64,000 nucleotides of DNA from the NCBI RefSeq assembly GCF_008065375.1, contig NZ_VJYI01000007.1:372001-436000 (forward strand). The letters are read 5' to 3'. The notes beneath the pieces are model-generated. The model did not search any database and was not told the DNA's origin. It was given only the letters and a program-made list of their open reading frames with translations. Within the stretch, counting starts at the first letter, position 1, and the number at the start of each line of letters is the position of its first letter. This stretch comes from Nonomuraea sp. SYSU D8015 (lineage in GTDB: Bacteria; Actinomycetota; Actinomycetes; Streptosporangiales; Streptosporangiaceae). This document shows positions 10,181-18,623 of the stretch, one piece after another. Both the position numbers and the translations under genes were made by a program.

Positions 10181-11437
10181 ATGGCAGTCGTGGCCGCTCC
10201 CCGACCCCTCCTGGGAGCCGTGCTTCTGTTGTTCGTCAGCGCCGCTTGGGGGTCGGCGTTCCCGCTGATGAAAGATCTCATCGATCGGTTACCAGTGGAG
10301 GACCTGCTCGCCGAGCGTTATCTGATCGCCGCGCTGACGCTCCTCCTCATCAGGCCGAACTGCCTACGGGGGCTTTCACGGGAGACGTGGATCAACGGGG
10401 TCGTTCTCGGGATCGTGTTCGGGGTCGGGCAGACCGCCCAGGCAATGGCGCTGGACAGCCTTCCCTCGGCGGTGTCGGGGTTCGCCGTCGGCTGCAGCGT
10501 GGTGATCACGCCGATTCTGGCGCTCATCCTCTTCAAGGCCAAGGTGCCGCGGCGCATCTGGGCCGGCGTCGTGCTGGCGCTCGCCGGCATGACCGCGTTC
10601 ACGCTGATGCGCGGGGTGGAGGATCACGAGGTCTCGGTGATCGCGCTTGCAGTCACGCTGTCGGCGGCCGCGCTCTACTCCGGCCACACGCTCATGCTCG
10701 GCCAGATGTCGAAGGGCCGCGCGTTTCACCCGTTCGCGCTGACCGTCGTCCAGCTTTTCACGATCGGGCTGCTCACCGGGGCTGTCGGGGCGCGCGACGG
10801 GATCTCGGTCCCGGCTGACCTGCCGGACTGGCTGCTGCTCGCGCATCTGTCCGTGATCTCGTGCGCGCTGGGGTTCCTGGCCCGCTCGTACGGCCAGGCG
10901 CACGTGCCCGCCGTGCCGAGCGGGATCCTCATGTCGTCGCAGCCCGTCTGGGTGGCCGTGATCGCGGTGATCTGGTTCGACGAGCCGGTGGGCTGGAGCA
11001 TGGTGGTGGGCGGCGGCCTGATGGCGGCGGCCATGCTGCTCGCCCTGCCGGCCAGATCGGGCGTGCTGGGGAAGGAGCGCGGGAAGCCTGATCTTCGCGC
11101 CATCTCCCGCGTGGCCGCCCAAGCGCTGGCCGACAGGAAGATCAAGCGGGTGGATCCCTTGCGGCTCACCGGCGGCGATCCTGTGCCCTACATCGCCAAG
11201 AGCGCCTGTGCGAAGACCCAGTCGTGCCCCTGGCACACCCGCTCGCTCAAGGGCGGCGGCGAGCCCAGCCTGGAGCGGCTGATCGAGCGGGCCACCCTCA
11301 TCGTCCGCGCCAGGAGCCTGCCGGGGCCGGGGTGCTGCCAGTCCGTCACGCTGCTGGGTCGCTGTCTGTGCGACTTGATGGAAGAATCCGAAGGGGGACG
11401 TACGGGAAGATTGCCGCGCTGGTTTCGCTCCGAATAG
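10181..11437 (+). CDS. EamA/DMT-type transporter with cysteine-rich tail
   Basis: 418 residues. Residues 1-290 are a ten-helix drug/metabolite transporter with two EamA repeats (LLLFVSAAWGSAFPLMKDL near the start; IPS-type signature VPAVPSGILMSSQPVWVAV near 243-260). Residues 291-418 are an extra hydrophilic, basic tail not usual in the family. It has six cysteines (343, 349, 385, 386, 395, 397) including GCC and CLC clusters, and ends RLPRWFRSE. The tail is in frame and without a stop, so it is either a real fused domain or read-through into a decayed sequence. Substrate unknown. Confidence 0.85.
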   Translation: MAVVAAPRPLLGAVLLLFVSAAWGSAFPLMKDLIDRLPVEDLLAERYLIAALTLLLIRPNCLRGLSRETWINGVVLGIVFGVGQTAQAMALDSLPSAVSGFAVGCSVVITPILALILFKAKVPRRIWAGVVLALAGMTAFTLMRGVEDHEVSVIALAVTLSAAALYSGHTLMLGQMSKGRAFHPFALTVVQLFTIGLLTGAVGARDGISVPADLPDWLLLAHLSVISCALGFLARSYGQAHVPAVPSGILMSSQPVWVAVIAVIWFDEPVGWSMVVGGGLMAAAMLLALPARSGVLGKERGKPDLRAISRVAAQALADRKIKRVDPLRLTGGDPVPYIAKSACAKTQSCPWHTRSLKGGGEPSLERLIERATLIVRARSLPGPGCCQSVTLLGRCLCDLMEESEGGRTGRLPRWFRSE

Positions 11438-11504
11438 GTTACAGAAGCCAATCAAAAGGCAACTACTTTTTATCCTGGGGCCTCCAACTTATTCTGCGTG
11501 AACC

Positions 11505-11534
11505 TTGATATTCGTAGGGGTGCCCTAATAATAG
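11505..11534 (+). promoter_or_regulatory. Candidate promoter of the small peptide gene
   Basis: The AT-rich block 11440-11540 contrasts with its surroundings. TTGATA (11505-11510) resembles a -35 box. TAATAATAG (11526-11534) offers -10 boxes at 15 or 18 nt spacing. It is 32 nt upstream of the 24-codon gene. Confidence 0.45.
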
Positions 11535-11565
11535 GGAATCGGCCCCGAGTGGAGAGGTACGCGTC

Positions 11566-11640
11566 ATGAAACGCATCGTCGTCCGCAAGCCTGGTACCGC
11601 GAGGCTCGCAGGGACCTCCAGCGTCATTCACAAGGGGTGA
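11566..11640 (+). CDS. 24-aa peptide coupled to TPR protein
   Basis: A very short gene of 24 codons plus stop, coding for a basic peptide that starts MKRIVVRKPGTARLAG and ends VIHKG. GGAGAGG lies 9 nt before the ATG, a good ribosome site, and an AT-rich promoter-like block precedes it. Its TGA overlaps the GTG of the following TPR gene (GTGA), so the two are translationally coupled. It has no signal peptide and no cysteine. It could be a leader peptide controlling translation, a RiPP-like precursor or a peptide ligand of the TPR protein. I do not recognise a family with certainty. Confidence 0.6.
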   Translation: MKRIVVRKPGTARLAGTSSVIHKG

Positions 11641-13346
11641 CTGAGGCCAGGTCCCACCTCAGAGTCGAAGGCGAACCACCTTGCCGATGGGGGGCCGTGC
11701 GGCTGCTGATGCCCATGATCGACGGGCATCGCCGGCCGCGCGGCCCCTACACCGTCGCCGCCGCCCTGCTGCGCCATCTGGTGCCGCCGGCCATGGAGTG
11801 GTCCGCCGACCTGGTGGAGGCCCACGATGTCGAGATTCTCGCGGCGGCGCCCGAACTGGCCGATCTCGTCCCGGCCGGGCGGGTCACGATCGACGTCGGC
11901 CTGCCCGACGACGAGCGCATCCTCGTGCCGGCGCCCCGCCGCACCCTGCGCCTGGCGAACGGGCTCACCGAGTTCGTCCGCGACGTCGTGAGCCCCGGGC
12001 AGGCGCTGGCGGTGTGCAACGTCGCCGAGGCCGACCCGACGGACCTGGAACTGCTCGACGTCATGACGCGGCGGATCCCGCCCGCCACGCTCACGATCAT
12101 GCTGTACTCCGGCGGCCCCGAACCCGCCGCCGACACCCGCGACGCCGACGAACTGTGGGCCGTCGTGGACCGCTCCATGCGGGAGGGCTTCCTGCACGCC
12201 GTCGTCGAGCTGGGGGAGCAGGGCATGGCCCGCACCGAGCCGGGCGGGCCGCTGTGGTGGCGTTTCGCCCAGCGCACCGCGACCGCGCTCGGCGGGCTCG
12301 GCCGCACCACCGAGGCCCGCGCCGTCTGGGACCGGGTACGCGCGGCCAGCCAGGATCCGAAGATGCACGCCGCCAGCGCGTACGGCACCGCCATGCTCGA
12401 CGCCCGCCACCCCGACCCCGCGCGGCGCGACCTGGGCCGGGCCAGGCGCTGGATCAACCAGGCCATCGCCATCTCCACTCTCCTGCCCGACCCCCTCGAT
12501 CGGGCCTTCAAACTCGGCTTCGACCGCAACGGGCTGGCCCTGATCGAGTTACGCCAGGGGCGGCTCGGCGCGGCACTGTCGCTGGTCGAATCGGCCATCG
12601 AGCTGGCGCGCGAGCTGGGGGAGCGGCACCCGCTGCACCGGATGGTGCTGCTGGCCAACCGGGCCCAACTGCTGGCCGCGCTCGGGCACACCAAGGAGGC
12701 GCTGGACGACTACGCGGCCGCGATCGCGATCGACCCCGCCTTCCCCGACTACTACCTGGAACGCGGGAACCTGCTGTTCAAGCTGGGCCAGTACGAGGAG
12801 GCGCTGGCCGACTACGAGCGCGCCATGCGGGCCGGGCCGCCGCTGCCGGAGGCGTACTACAACCGGGCCGAGCTGCGTACCGTGCGGGGCGACACGAGGG
12901 GCGCGCTCACCGACCTGGGACGGGTGATCGAGCTGGACCCCGGCTACCTGGACGCCTACATCAACCGGGCCGGGCTGCTGGCCGCCGCCGGACGGGACGA
13001 CGAGGCCAGGCTCGGCGTCGCGGCCGGGCTCGCCCTGGCGCCCGGCAACGCGCACCTGCTCACGGTGCTGGGCCAGCTGGAGACGGCGGCCGGGCGGCTC
13101 GCCGAGGCCAGGACGGCTCTGGACGATGCGGTGGCGGCCGCGCCCGGGCTGGCGGCGGCGTGGGGGAATCGAGGGGTGTTGCGGTATACGGCCGGGGACG
13201 TGGAGGGGGCGGTCGAGGACCTGAGCCGGGCCATCGAGCTGCAGCCTCAGCCCGATCTGTACACCAACCGAGCCATCGCCCTCCGCGCGCTGGGCCGCGA
13301 CGCCGACGCCGACGCGGATGACCGCCGCGCCAGCCTGTTCTCCTGA
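11637..13346 (+). CDS. TPR protein with degenerate STAND/AAA-like N-terminus
   Basis: 569 residues, GTG start overlapping the peptide gene stop. Residues 36-45 (GPYTVAAALL) sit where a P-loop would be but lack GKT/S. Residues 124-140 (LAVCNVAEADPTDLELL) resemble the Walker B region of AAA_16/LAL regulators with the acidic pair altered. This suggests an inactive nucleotide-binding fold. From about 205 on it is helical, with clear TPR units from about 330 to 565 (for example NLLFKLGQYEEALADYERAM and NRGVLRYTAGDVEGAVEDL). No DNA-binding or kinase domain is present. A peptide-binding or scaffold role is an inference. Confidence 0.75.
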   Translation: MTEARSHLRVEGEPPCRWGAVRLLMPMIDGHRRPRGPYTVAAALLRHLVPPAMEWSADLVEAHDVEILAAAPELADLVPAGRVTIDVGLPDDERILVPAPRRTLRLANGLTEFVRDVVSPGQALAVCNVAEADPTDLELLDVMTRRIPPATLTIMLYSGGPEPAADTRDADELWAVVDRSMREGFLHAVVELGEQGMARTEPGGPLWWRFAQRTATALGGLGRTTEARAVWDRVRAASQDPKMHAASAYGTAMLDARHPDPARRDLGRARRWINQAIAISTLLPDPLDRAFKLGFDRNGLALIELRQGRLGAALSLVESAIELARELGERHPLHRMVLLANRAQLLAALGHTKEALDDYAAAIAIDPAFPDYYLERGNLLFKLGQYEEALADYERAMRAGPPLPEAYYNRAELRTVRGDTRGALTDLGRVIELDPGYLDAYINRAGLLAAAGRDDEARLGVAAGLALAPGNAHLLTVLGQLETAAGRLAEARTALDDAVAAAPGLAAAWGNRGVLRYTAGDVEGAVEDLSRAIELQPQPDLYTNRAIALRALGRDADADADDRRASLFS

Positions 13347-13509
13347 ACCTCTGGGGAGGGCTCGCCGGTGAGCGCCCCGCTCCTGCCCTTGTCGCGTTCC
13401 GGTCCACCCCACAGGTCCCTGCGCCGGGTCGGGGCCTTGCGAAGTGAGAAGGTCGCTCGGAGGTGTCGTTTTTTCGTGCCCCCCTTTCGTGGGGTGGGAG
13501 CATTGGGGC

Positions 13510-13962
13510 ATGGTGGCGCGGATGGGTCGGGCGGCCGGGGCGTGCGCGGCCCTGGGCGTGCTGTGGTGGGCGACCGTGCGACTGGCCTGGGCGGGCATCG
13601 GGTGCACGGACTGGGGATGCCTCGTCCCGGCGGTCGGGACGGTCGTGGCGATCACGGTGGCCCTGCTCGCCGGCGCGGTGCCCGTGCTGGAGCGGGTGGA
13701 CGTGCGGCCCGCACGACGGGTGGCGTTGGTGGCCGCCGGGGTGCTGGTGGTCTTGAGGATCGCCGGGGAGGCGCTGCCGTCGTGGACGTCCCAGGCGGCG
13801 GACGCGCTCGCCGCCGGGGCGGCGTTCGCGGGGGCGGGGGTCGTGGCGGCGTTCGTGACCGAGGCGAAGGTGGCCAGGCGCTGGAAGGTGACGACCGCGC
13901 TGGCCCTGCTCGCGCTGGTGCCCGTCGCCCTCGCCGTGTCGCTGATGAGATCCGGTCTCTGA
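13510..13962 (+). CDS. Four-helix membrane protein, unknown function
   Basis: 150 residues from the ATG at 13510, with GGGAG 7 nt upstream; the frame extends back to 13444 without family support. Four hydrophobic segments are visible (AAGACAALGVLWWATVRLAW, VGTVVAITVALLAGAVPVL, VALVAAGVLVVL, ALALLALVPVALAVSLM), with a short Cys loop (GCTDWGC) after the first. Not recognised. Confidence 0.65.
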   Translation: MVARMGRAAGACAALGVLWWATVRLAWAGIGCTDWGCLVPAVGTVVAITVALLAGAVPVLERVDVRPARRVALVAAGVLVVLRIAGEALPSWTSQAADALAAGAAFAGAGVVAAFVTEAKVARRWKVTTALALLALVPVALAVSLMRSGL

Positions 13963-13972
13963 GCAGCCCTCA

Positions 13973-14158
13973 ATGCCGTCCGGCGTGGTGCTCGACTATG
14001 AGGACTGGGAGACGGTGGCCCGGGTGTGCGAGCGCACCGGCGCGTACCTGATCGGCCGCCGAGCTCACCGATCCCTCCGGGGGGAGGCGGCGGCCGAGTA
14101 CCGGGCACGCGGTCGCGCCCCGGTACGTGCGGCCGGTGTTCGGCAACGAGTCGGTCAT
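13973..14158 (+). pseudogene. Remnant of a RibD_C-type dihydrofolate reductase-like gene
   Basis: A short coding-like stretch reads VLDYEDWETVARVCERTGAY then LIGRR, which resembles the ERTGAxxxGRR segment of dihydrofolate-reductase-family proteins. After it the frame shifts (ELTDPSGG appears in another frame) and the rest is lost. It lies between a membrane protein gene and the convergent MDR-NmrA gene. The family call rests on a short match. Confidence 0.35.
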
Positions 14159-14165
14159 GCGGATG

Positions 14166-15923
14166 TCAGAGCTGCGTGCCCGTTTCGAGGCGGCTCCGCA
14201 GGAATGACTCCAGGGTCGTGAGGTGCGGATGCTCCTTGCGGAGGGACTCCAGGTCGGCCTGGTAGCCGCTTTCCCGGAACCACTCGTACATCCGCTCCCC
14301 GCCCGTCGGCTGCGGTTCGAAGCGGGTGGGCACGCCGGTGACCCGCTCGTAGACCTCGGCGATCTCGGGCCCGGTGGGGGCGTCGCCCGCGATCTCCAGT
14401 TGCCTGTCCACGTAGTCGCCGGGGTGGTCGAAGGCCTCGGCGGCGAAGTACGCGACGTCCTCGGGGGCGATCATCTGCATGCGCTGCCCGGGGAGGAATG
14501 GCAGCTTGATCACCCGCTCGCCGTCCGGGGCGTCGGCGTAGTGGAGCAGGTTCGTCATGAAGAAGGTCGGGCGCAGGATCGTGGCGGGCACGCCGGTCGC
14601 CGCGATGTGCTGCTCGACGGCGTACTTGCTCGCGAAGTGGGCGATCCCGGTGTCGCGTTCGGCGCCGCCGACCGAGCTGTAGACCAGGTGCGCCACGTGC
14701 AGCTCCTTGGCCGCGTCGGCGACGGTCGTGCCCTGCCGCACCTCCTGGGCCAGCTCCTCCTCCGTCCACGCGAACGCCTGCACGCTGAAGACGCCGTGCA
14801 CGCCCGTCATGGCCGCGCGGACTGAGGCGGGGTCGTTCAGGTCGCCCTTCACCAGGGAGACGCCTGAGGGGACGCGGGCGGAGTCCGGGTCGCGTACCAG
14901 GGCGCGGACGGACCAGCCGCGGGTGAGCAACTCGCGGGCCACCGCGCCGCCCTGGTTGCCGGTCGCGCCGGTGACCAGGATCGTCCGTGCCCGCGCCGGC
15001 AGCAGCAGGGTCTTGCCGGTGACCGTGCGCGCCTCGATGGCCGCGTGCGCCTCGGCGGCGGACTCCAGGGGCAGTGTGGCCCCGATCGTGGGCCGCAGGC
15101 GTCCGGCAGCGGCCTCGGCCAGGGCGGCCAGGGACAGCTCGCGCAGGTCGGTCCGGGGCCAGGCGACCGCCGTCACGCGCGGGTCGGGGGCGGTCATCGG
15201 GCCGCCCGCCATGCCGTACACGCTGAGCCTGCCCCCGTCCTTCAGCAGCGTCTGGGCGGCCGCGCCGATCTCGCCGCCCACCCCGTCGAAGACCACGTCC
15301 AGTCCGCCGCCCGTCGCGGCACGTACCTGGTCCGTCCAGCCGGGGTCCGTGTAGTCGACGGTCAGCTCCGCGCCCATGGCCGCGGCGAGCTCGCGCTTGG
15401 CGGCGCTGCTCGCCGCGCCGATGACGCGGGCGCCGGCGGCGCGCGCCAGCTGCACCAGCAGGCTCCCCACGCCGCCGCCCGCCGCCTCGACCAGCACCCA
15501 CTCACCGGGCTGAGGCGCGGCGGCCCGGGCCAGGCCCACGGCGGTGCGCCCGTCGGCCAGCAACGCCACCGCGCTCTCCAGCGTCAGGCCCGCGGGCACC
15601 GGGATCAGGTCGTCCGCGTCCGCCACCGCCAGCTCCGCATAGCCTCCATAGCCGCCCAGCGTGCTGACCACCCGCGTGCCCACCAGAGACGCGTCCACGC
15701 CGTCGCCCACGGCCAGCACGGTCCCGGCGACCCCGTTGCCCAGGATCGCCGGCAGCTCGGCCCGCCGCGGCCCGCGGTCGGCGCGTACTTGCGTCTCCAC
15801 GAACGTCACGCCCGCCACGGACACTTCCACCAGCACCTGTCCGGGCCCGGCGACCGGATCCGGCACCTCCTCGACGACCAGTGACTCCGGCCCGCCGTAC
15901 CGCCTCAAGACCACCGCACGCAT
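14166..15923 (-). CDS. Fusion of zinc-less MDR quinone oxidoreductase and NmrA-like NAD(P)-binding domain
   Basis: 585 residues from the ATG at 15923, which has GGAGG 7 nt upstream. Residues 1-310 form a zinc-independent medium-chain reductase: GroES-like part (LGNGVAGTVLAVGDGV), Rossmann motif AAGGGVGSLLVQLARAAGA near 147, and VFDGVGG. From about 315 a second Rossmann domain begins (ILVTGATGNQGGAVARELL) and continues as an NmrA/TMR-type atypical SDR to the end. There is no stop or frameshift between them. Both halves are NADPH-type reductase folds usually made as separate proteins. The gene is divergent from a TetR regulator with an obvious shared operator. Substrate unknown, probably a quinone or electrophile. 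Confidence 0.88.
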   Translation of the reverse strand: MRAVVLRRYGGPESLVVEEVPDPVAGPGQVLVEVSVAGVTFVETQVRADRGPRRAELPAILGNGVAGTVLAVGDGVDASLVGTRVVSTLGGYGGYAELAVADADDLIPVPAGLTLESAVALLADGRTAVGLARAAAPQPGEWVLVEAAGGGVGSLLVQLARAAGARVIGAASSAAKRELAAAMGAELTVDYTDPGWTDQVRAATGGGLDVVFDGVGGEIGAAAQTLLKDGGRLSVYGMAGGPMTAPDPRVTAVAWPRTDLRELSLAALAEAAAGRLRPTIGATLPLESAAEAHAAIEARTVTGKTLLLPARARTILVTGATGNQGGAVARELLTRGWSVRALVRDPDSARVPSGVSLVKGDLNDPASVRAAMTGVHGVFSVQAFAWTEEELAQEVRQGTTVADAAKELHVAHLVYSSVGGAERDTGIAHFASKYAVEQHIAATGVPATILRPTFFMTNLLHYADAPDGERVIKLPFLPGQRMQMIAPEDVAYFAAEAFDHPGDYVDRQLEIAGDAPTGPEIAEVYERVTGVPTRFEPQPTGGERMYEWFRESGYQADLESLRKEHPHLTTLESFLRSRLETGTQL

Positions 15924-15943
15924 GACCAACCTCCACGTTTAAT

Positions 15944-15987
15944 CGGAGCGTTCCGCTCCGAAATCTATACCGGAGCGGAACGCTCCG
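15944..15987. promoter_or_regulatory. Paired TetR operator
   Basis: Two 17-bp sites, CGGAGCGTTCCGCTCCG (15944-15960) and CGGAGCGGAACGCTCCG (15971-15987), are exact reverse complements of each other. Each is itself a palindrome with 7-bp arms around 3 nt. They are separated by 10 AT-rich bases and sit between the divergent starts at 15923 and 16009. This is the expected layout of an autoregulated TetR control region. Confidence 0.85.
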
Positions 15988-16008
15988 CAACACGGCTATC
16001 GTGTACGC

Positions 16009-16626
16009 ATGGCCACACGGGGCAGGCAGGCCGAGGCGGCCCGCAACGATCTGCGGCTGCTGCAGGCGGCGCACGAGGTGTTCACCACGCAGGGGTTCGA
16101 CGCGCCGGTGTCGGCCATCGCCAAGCAGGCGGGCGTGGGCATGGGCAGCCTCTACCGCCGCTATCGCACCAAGGAGGAGCTGCTCCAGCGCCTGTGCCTC
16201 ATCGCCATGGAGCGCGTCATCGAGGCCGCCGAGGCCGGGCTCGCGGAGGGGGACCCGTGGGCCGGCCTGGAGCTGTACGTACGCACCTGCGTGGGGTTCA
16301 GATCCGGTGCGCTCGCGCCCGTCGCGGGCACCATCGAGGTCACCGACGAGATGTGGCGCACCTCGCGTAAGGCCACGGAGCTGGCCGACCGGCTGATCTC
16401 GCGGGCGCGGGAGGCGGGCGTGCTCAGGCCCGACGTGACCACGCTCGACGTCTCGCTGCTCATGGAGCAGTTCAGCCGTCCCGCTCCCGGGCCGGAGCGG
16501 CCGGAGGCCAAGCAGCGGCTGCTGGCCATCGCGCTCGACGGCCTGCGCGCGCCCGGCGTGACCGAGCTGCCCGGTGACCCGCCCAGCCTGGAGTGGTACG
16601 AAGGCCGTTGGGGAGAGCGCCCATAG
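16009..16626 (+). CDS. TetR-family repressor
   Basis: 205 residues. The N-terminal helix-turn-helix is clear (HEVFTTQGFDAPVSAIAKQA, then GVGMGSLYRRYRTKEELL). The C-terminal ligand domain resembles TetR_C of the SbtR-like type (MEQFSRP, LAIALDGLRAPG). It is divergent from the MDR-NmrA fusion gene and almost certainly represses it and itself through the paired palindromes between them. Confidence 0.9.
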   Translation: MATRGRQAEAARNDLRLLQAAHEVFTTQGFDAPVSAIAKQAGVGMGSLYRRYRTKEELLQRLCLIAMERVIEAAEAGLAEGDPWAGLELYVRTCVGFRSGALAPVAGTIEVTDEMWRTSRKATELADRLISRAREAGVLRPDVTTLDVSLLMEQFSRPAPGPERPEAKQRLLAIALDGLRAPGVTELPGDPPSLEWYEGRWGERP

Positions 16627-16641
16627 GTCTACGGTGGGGGC

Positions 16642-17412
16642 GTGGCGTTCAACGAGCTGCTCGACGACCTTGATGACAGTGCCAGCGTCCAGGCCGCCGG
16701 CATCCGGCGCGGTTACGGCGGGCCGCCCGCCCGCTCGGTCGCCGTCAAGCGCGGCCTGGCCAGGCTGCGCTGCGCCTCCCTCCTCAAGCCCCTGTACGCG
16801 TGGGTGAGCGCGGACCGCATCGGTGACGCCGCCCGATGGCGCCGCCACGCCGAGCCCGCCGTCGTCGTCTCCTCCAACGCCGACACGCTCAACCTCTGGC
16901 TCGCCGTCGGGCCCGGCGTCATCCTCGACGACATCCGGCAGCGCACGGGGGTCGCCTGGTCGCCGCCGAACGGCGACCCCTCGCGGTTCGGATCGGTCGA
17001 GGTGGCCGCCGACGAGGTCGCGACCGCGTACGCGGCGCTCGCCCAGTCCGCCTTCGCCGGCGACCCGGTCGCGGCGAGCATCCTGGAGTGGATGCGGCAG
17101 GTGGCGGCGGAGCAGGCGTTCGGCGCCCGGGAGGCGCTCCGGTCGTCCGAGGCGGGGATCAAGTGCGGCTGGTACGGCGCCCCGGACGAGACCTGCCTGC
17201 GCACGCACGCCGTCGCCCTCCTGCCGCGAGGCGGCACCCGGGTCACCGTGGTCGTCGGCATGACCGCGCTGCCCTACACCGGCGGCCGCGAGCGCGAGGT
17301 CTACCGCGAGCGGGTGGGAAAAGGGTTGCCCGTGGAGCAGGAGCACGAGAAATTGGCGGGCGCGCTGCTGCGCGAGCTGATGGCGACGACGCTGGCCGAA
17401 CTGGGGGGGTGA
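16642..17412 (+). CDS. Protein of unknown function
   Basis: 256 residues from a GTG start, 15 bp after the TetR stop. It is soluble and of mixed alpha/beta character. Features include an N-terminal acidic stretch (ELLDDLDDS), a WLAVGPGVILDDIRQRTG segment, and a C-terminal half with CGWYGAPDETCLRTHAVALL and VTVVVGMTALPYTGGRERE. I do not recognise a domain. Its TGA overlaps the ATG of a broken metallo-beta-lactamase gene. Confidence 0.65.
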   Translation: MAFNELLDDLDDSASVQAAGIRRGYGGPPARSVAVKRGLARLRCASLLKPLYAWVSADRIGDAARWRRHAEPAVVVSSNADTLNLWLAVGPGVILDDIRQRTGVAWSPPNGDPSRFGSVEVAADEVATAYAALAQSAFAGDPVAASILEWMRQVAAEQAFGAREALRSSEAGIKCGWYGAPDETCLRTHAVALLPRGGTRVTVVVGMTALPYTGGREREVYRERVGKGLPVEQEHEKLAGALLRELMATTLAELGG

Positions 17413-17802
17413 TGGGGTTCACCGTCCTGGGCGGGTGCGGGGCCTGGCCGACCGGCCGGCTCCTGAGCTGCCGGTCTACGCTCCGCCCGGCGCGCTGGAC
17501 GCCGTGCTGGCGCTGGACGAACGGCGCATGCTGTCCGGGAGCTTCGCGCTGCACGAAGGGAGCCCGGGCGCGGCGTGGGAGCTCGGGCCCTTCCGGGTGG
17601 ACGTCTTCGACCTGCCGCACCACGTGCCCAACGCCGGGGTGCGGTTGAACGGGGGCGGGCGGGTGATCGCGTACACGGGGGACACCGGGTCGTCCCCGAG
17701 CTGATGGGGTTGGCCGAGGACGCGGATCTGCTGGTGGCGGCCGCCCGGTCCTACGGTGGCGACCTGTCCGTCGCGTCCGGCGGGCTCACCGTCGATCTGT
17801 GA
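17412..17802 (+). pseudogene. Broken MBL-fold hydrolase
   Basis: The start reads MGFTVLGGCGAWPTG, the usual opening of actinobacterial RNase Z-like MBL proteins. The next roughly 70 residues with the HxHxDH site are missing. A second frame then carries LPVYAPPGALDAVLALDERR through DLPHHVPNAGVRL and IAYTGDTG. After another shift come PELMGLAEDADLLVAAARSY and a C-terminal stop at 17800-17802. One internal deletion and at least two frame changes make it non-functional. The tail overlaps the convergent NUDIX gene. Confidence 0.75.
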
Positions 17803-18229
17803 TGAGCCGCTCGACGACCTTGGCCAACTCCGGCGGCTCGATCGGCTCCGGCAGCTCCTCGGCCCAGTCGTAGCCCAGGTACGCGCGCTGCTCCTCCTCC
17901 GTGAGCTCTCCTGGGTCGATCGCCGGGCGTGATGTGCCGAACCTGGCGAGGAAGAAGCACTCGGTCTTGACGTAGCGGACGCCGAGCCATGTGAAGTCGC
18001 GTTCGACCTCGACGTACCGGTCGAGGACGGCCGAGCCGGGCAGCCCGGTCTCCTCGGTCAGCTCCCGCCTGGCCGCCTCCAGCGGGGTCTCGCCGGGGTC
18101 GATCCCGCCGCCCGGCGGCTCCCATACGTCCAGGCCGCTGACGTGGTCGTACCAGTGCATCAGAAGCACCCTGCCGTCGCGATCAAGGCAGACGACGCGG
18201 GCGGCGGGGCGGTCGCTCGTGGCACTCAT
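17786..18229 (-). CDS. NUDIX hydrolase
   Basis: 147 residues. The Nudix box is complete: GGGIDPGETPLEAARRELTE followed by ETGL, with the catalytic REXXEE Glu residues. It should hydrolyse a nucleoside diphosphate linked to another moiety; the substrate is not readable. Its 3' end overlaps the broken MBL gene by 17 bp. Confidence 0.9.
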   Translation of the reverse strand: MSATSDRPAARVVCLDRDGRVLLMHWYDHVSGLDVWEPPGGGIDPGETPLEAARRELTEETGLPGSAVLDRYVEVERDFTWLGVRYVKTECFFLARFGTSRPAIDPGELTEEEQRAYLGYDWAEELPEPIEPPELAKVVERLITDRR

Positions 18230-18269
18230 CGAGAAGAAGCTACCGCCCGCGCCGTCGCCGGCAGGCGCG

Positions 18270-18623
18270 CTATTGGTCGTCCTCTCCCAGCACCAGGGCC
18301 AACAGGCCGGGAAAGCGCTCCTCGAACTCCTCCCTCCTGAGGCGGTTGAGCCGGCGGCTGCCCTCGTCGCGCTGCTCCAGCAGGCCGACGTTGCGCAGGA
18401 CCGCGAAGTGGTGACTCAGTGTGGACTTGGCCACGGGCAGGTGGTTGAACGTGCCGCAGGCGCGGGTCCAGTCGGGTACGCCGGCCAGTTCGCGCACGAT
18501 GCGGCGGCGTACGGGGTCGCCGACCGCGTCGAGGGCGGCCTGGAGCGTCACCTCCAGGGGGGAGGTGTGCGTGAGCGTGCGCGTCCTGTTCGACTGCGAT
18601 CGAACATTGGTGTAGTGTTCCAT
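18270..18623 (-). CDS. ArsR-type winged-helix regulator
   Basis: 117 residues from the ATG at 18623. Winged helix: ALDAVGDPVRRRIVRELAG, then LPVAKSTLSHHFAVLRNVGL and LLEQRDEGSRRLNRLRREEF. No metal-site cysteine pattern is evident. It is divergent from an LLM-class oxidoreductase. Repeated GTTC/GAAC half-sites lie across the start region, so it probably controls both genes. Some of these half-sites fall inside the chosen reading frame, so the true start could be further in. Confidence 0.85.
   Translation of the reverse strand: MEHYTNVRSQSNRTRTLTHTSPLEVTLQAALDAVGDPVRRRIVRELAGVPDWTRACGTFNHLPVAKSTLSHHFAVLRNVGLLEQRDEGSRRLNRLRREEFEERFPGLLALVLGEDDQ

Noticed and set aside
18588..18605. LexA (SOS) box
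   Set aside because: The dyad has GTTCGA and TCGAAC in the opposite order from the actinobacterial SOS box, and the neighbours are not repair genes.
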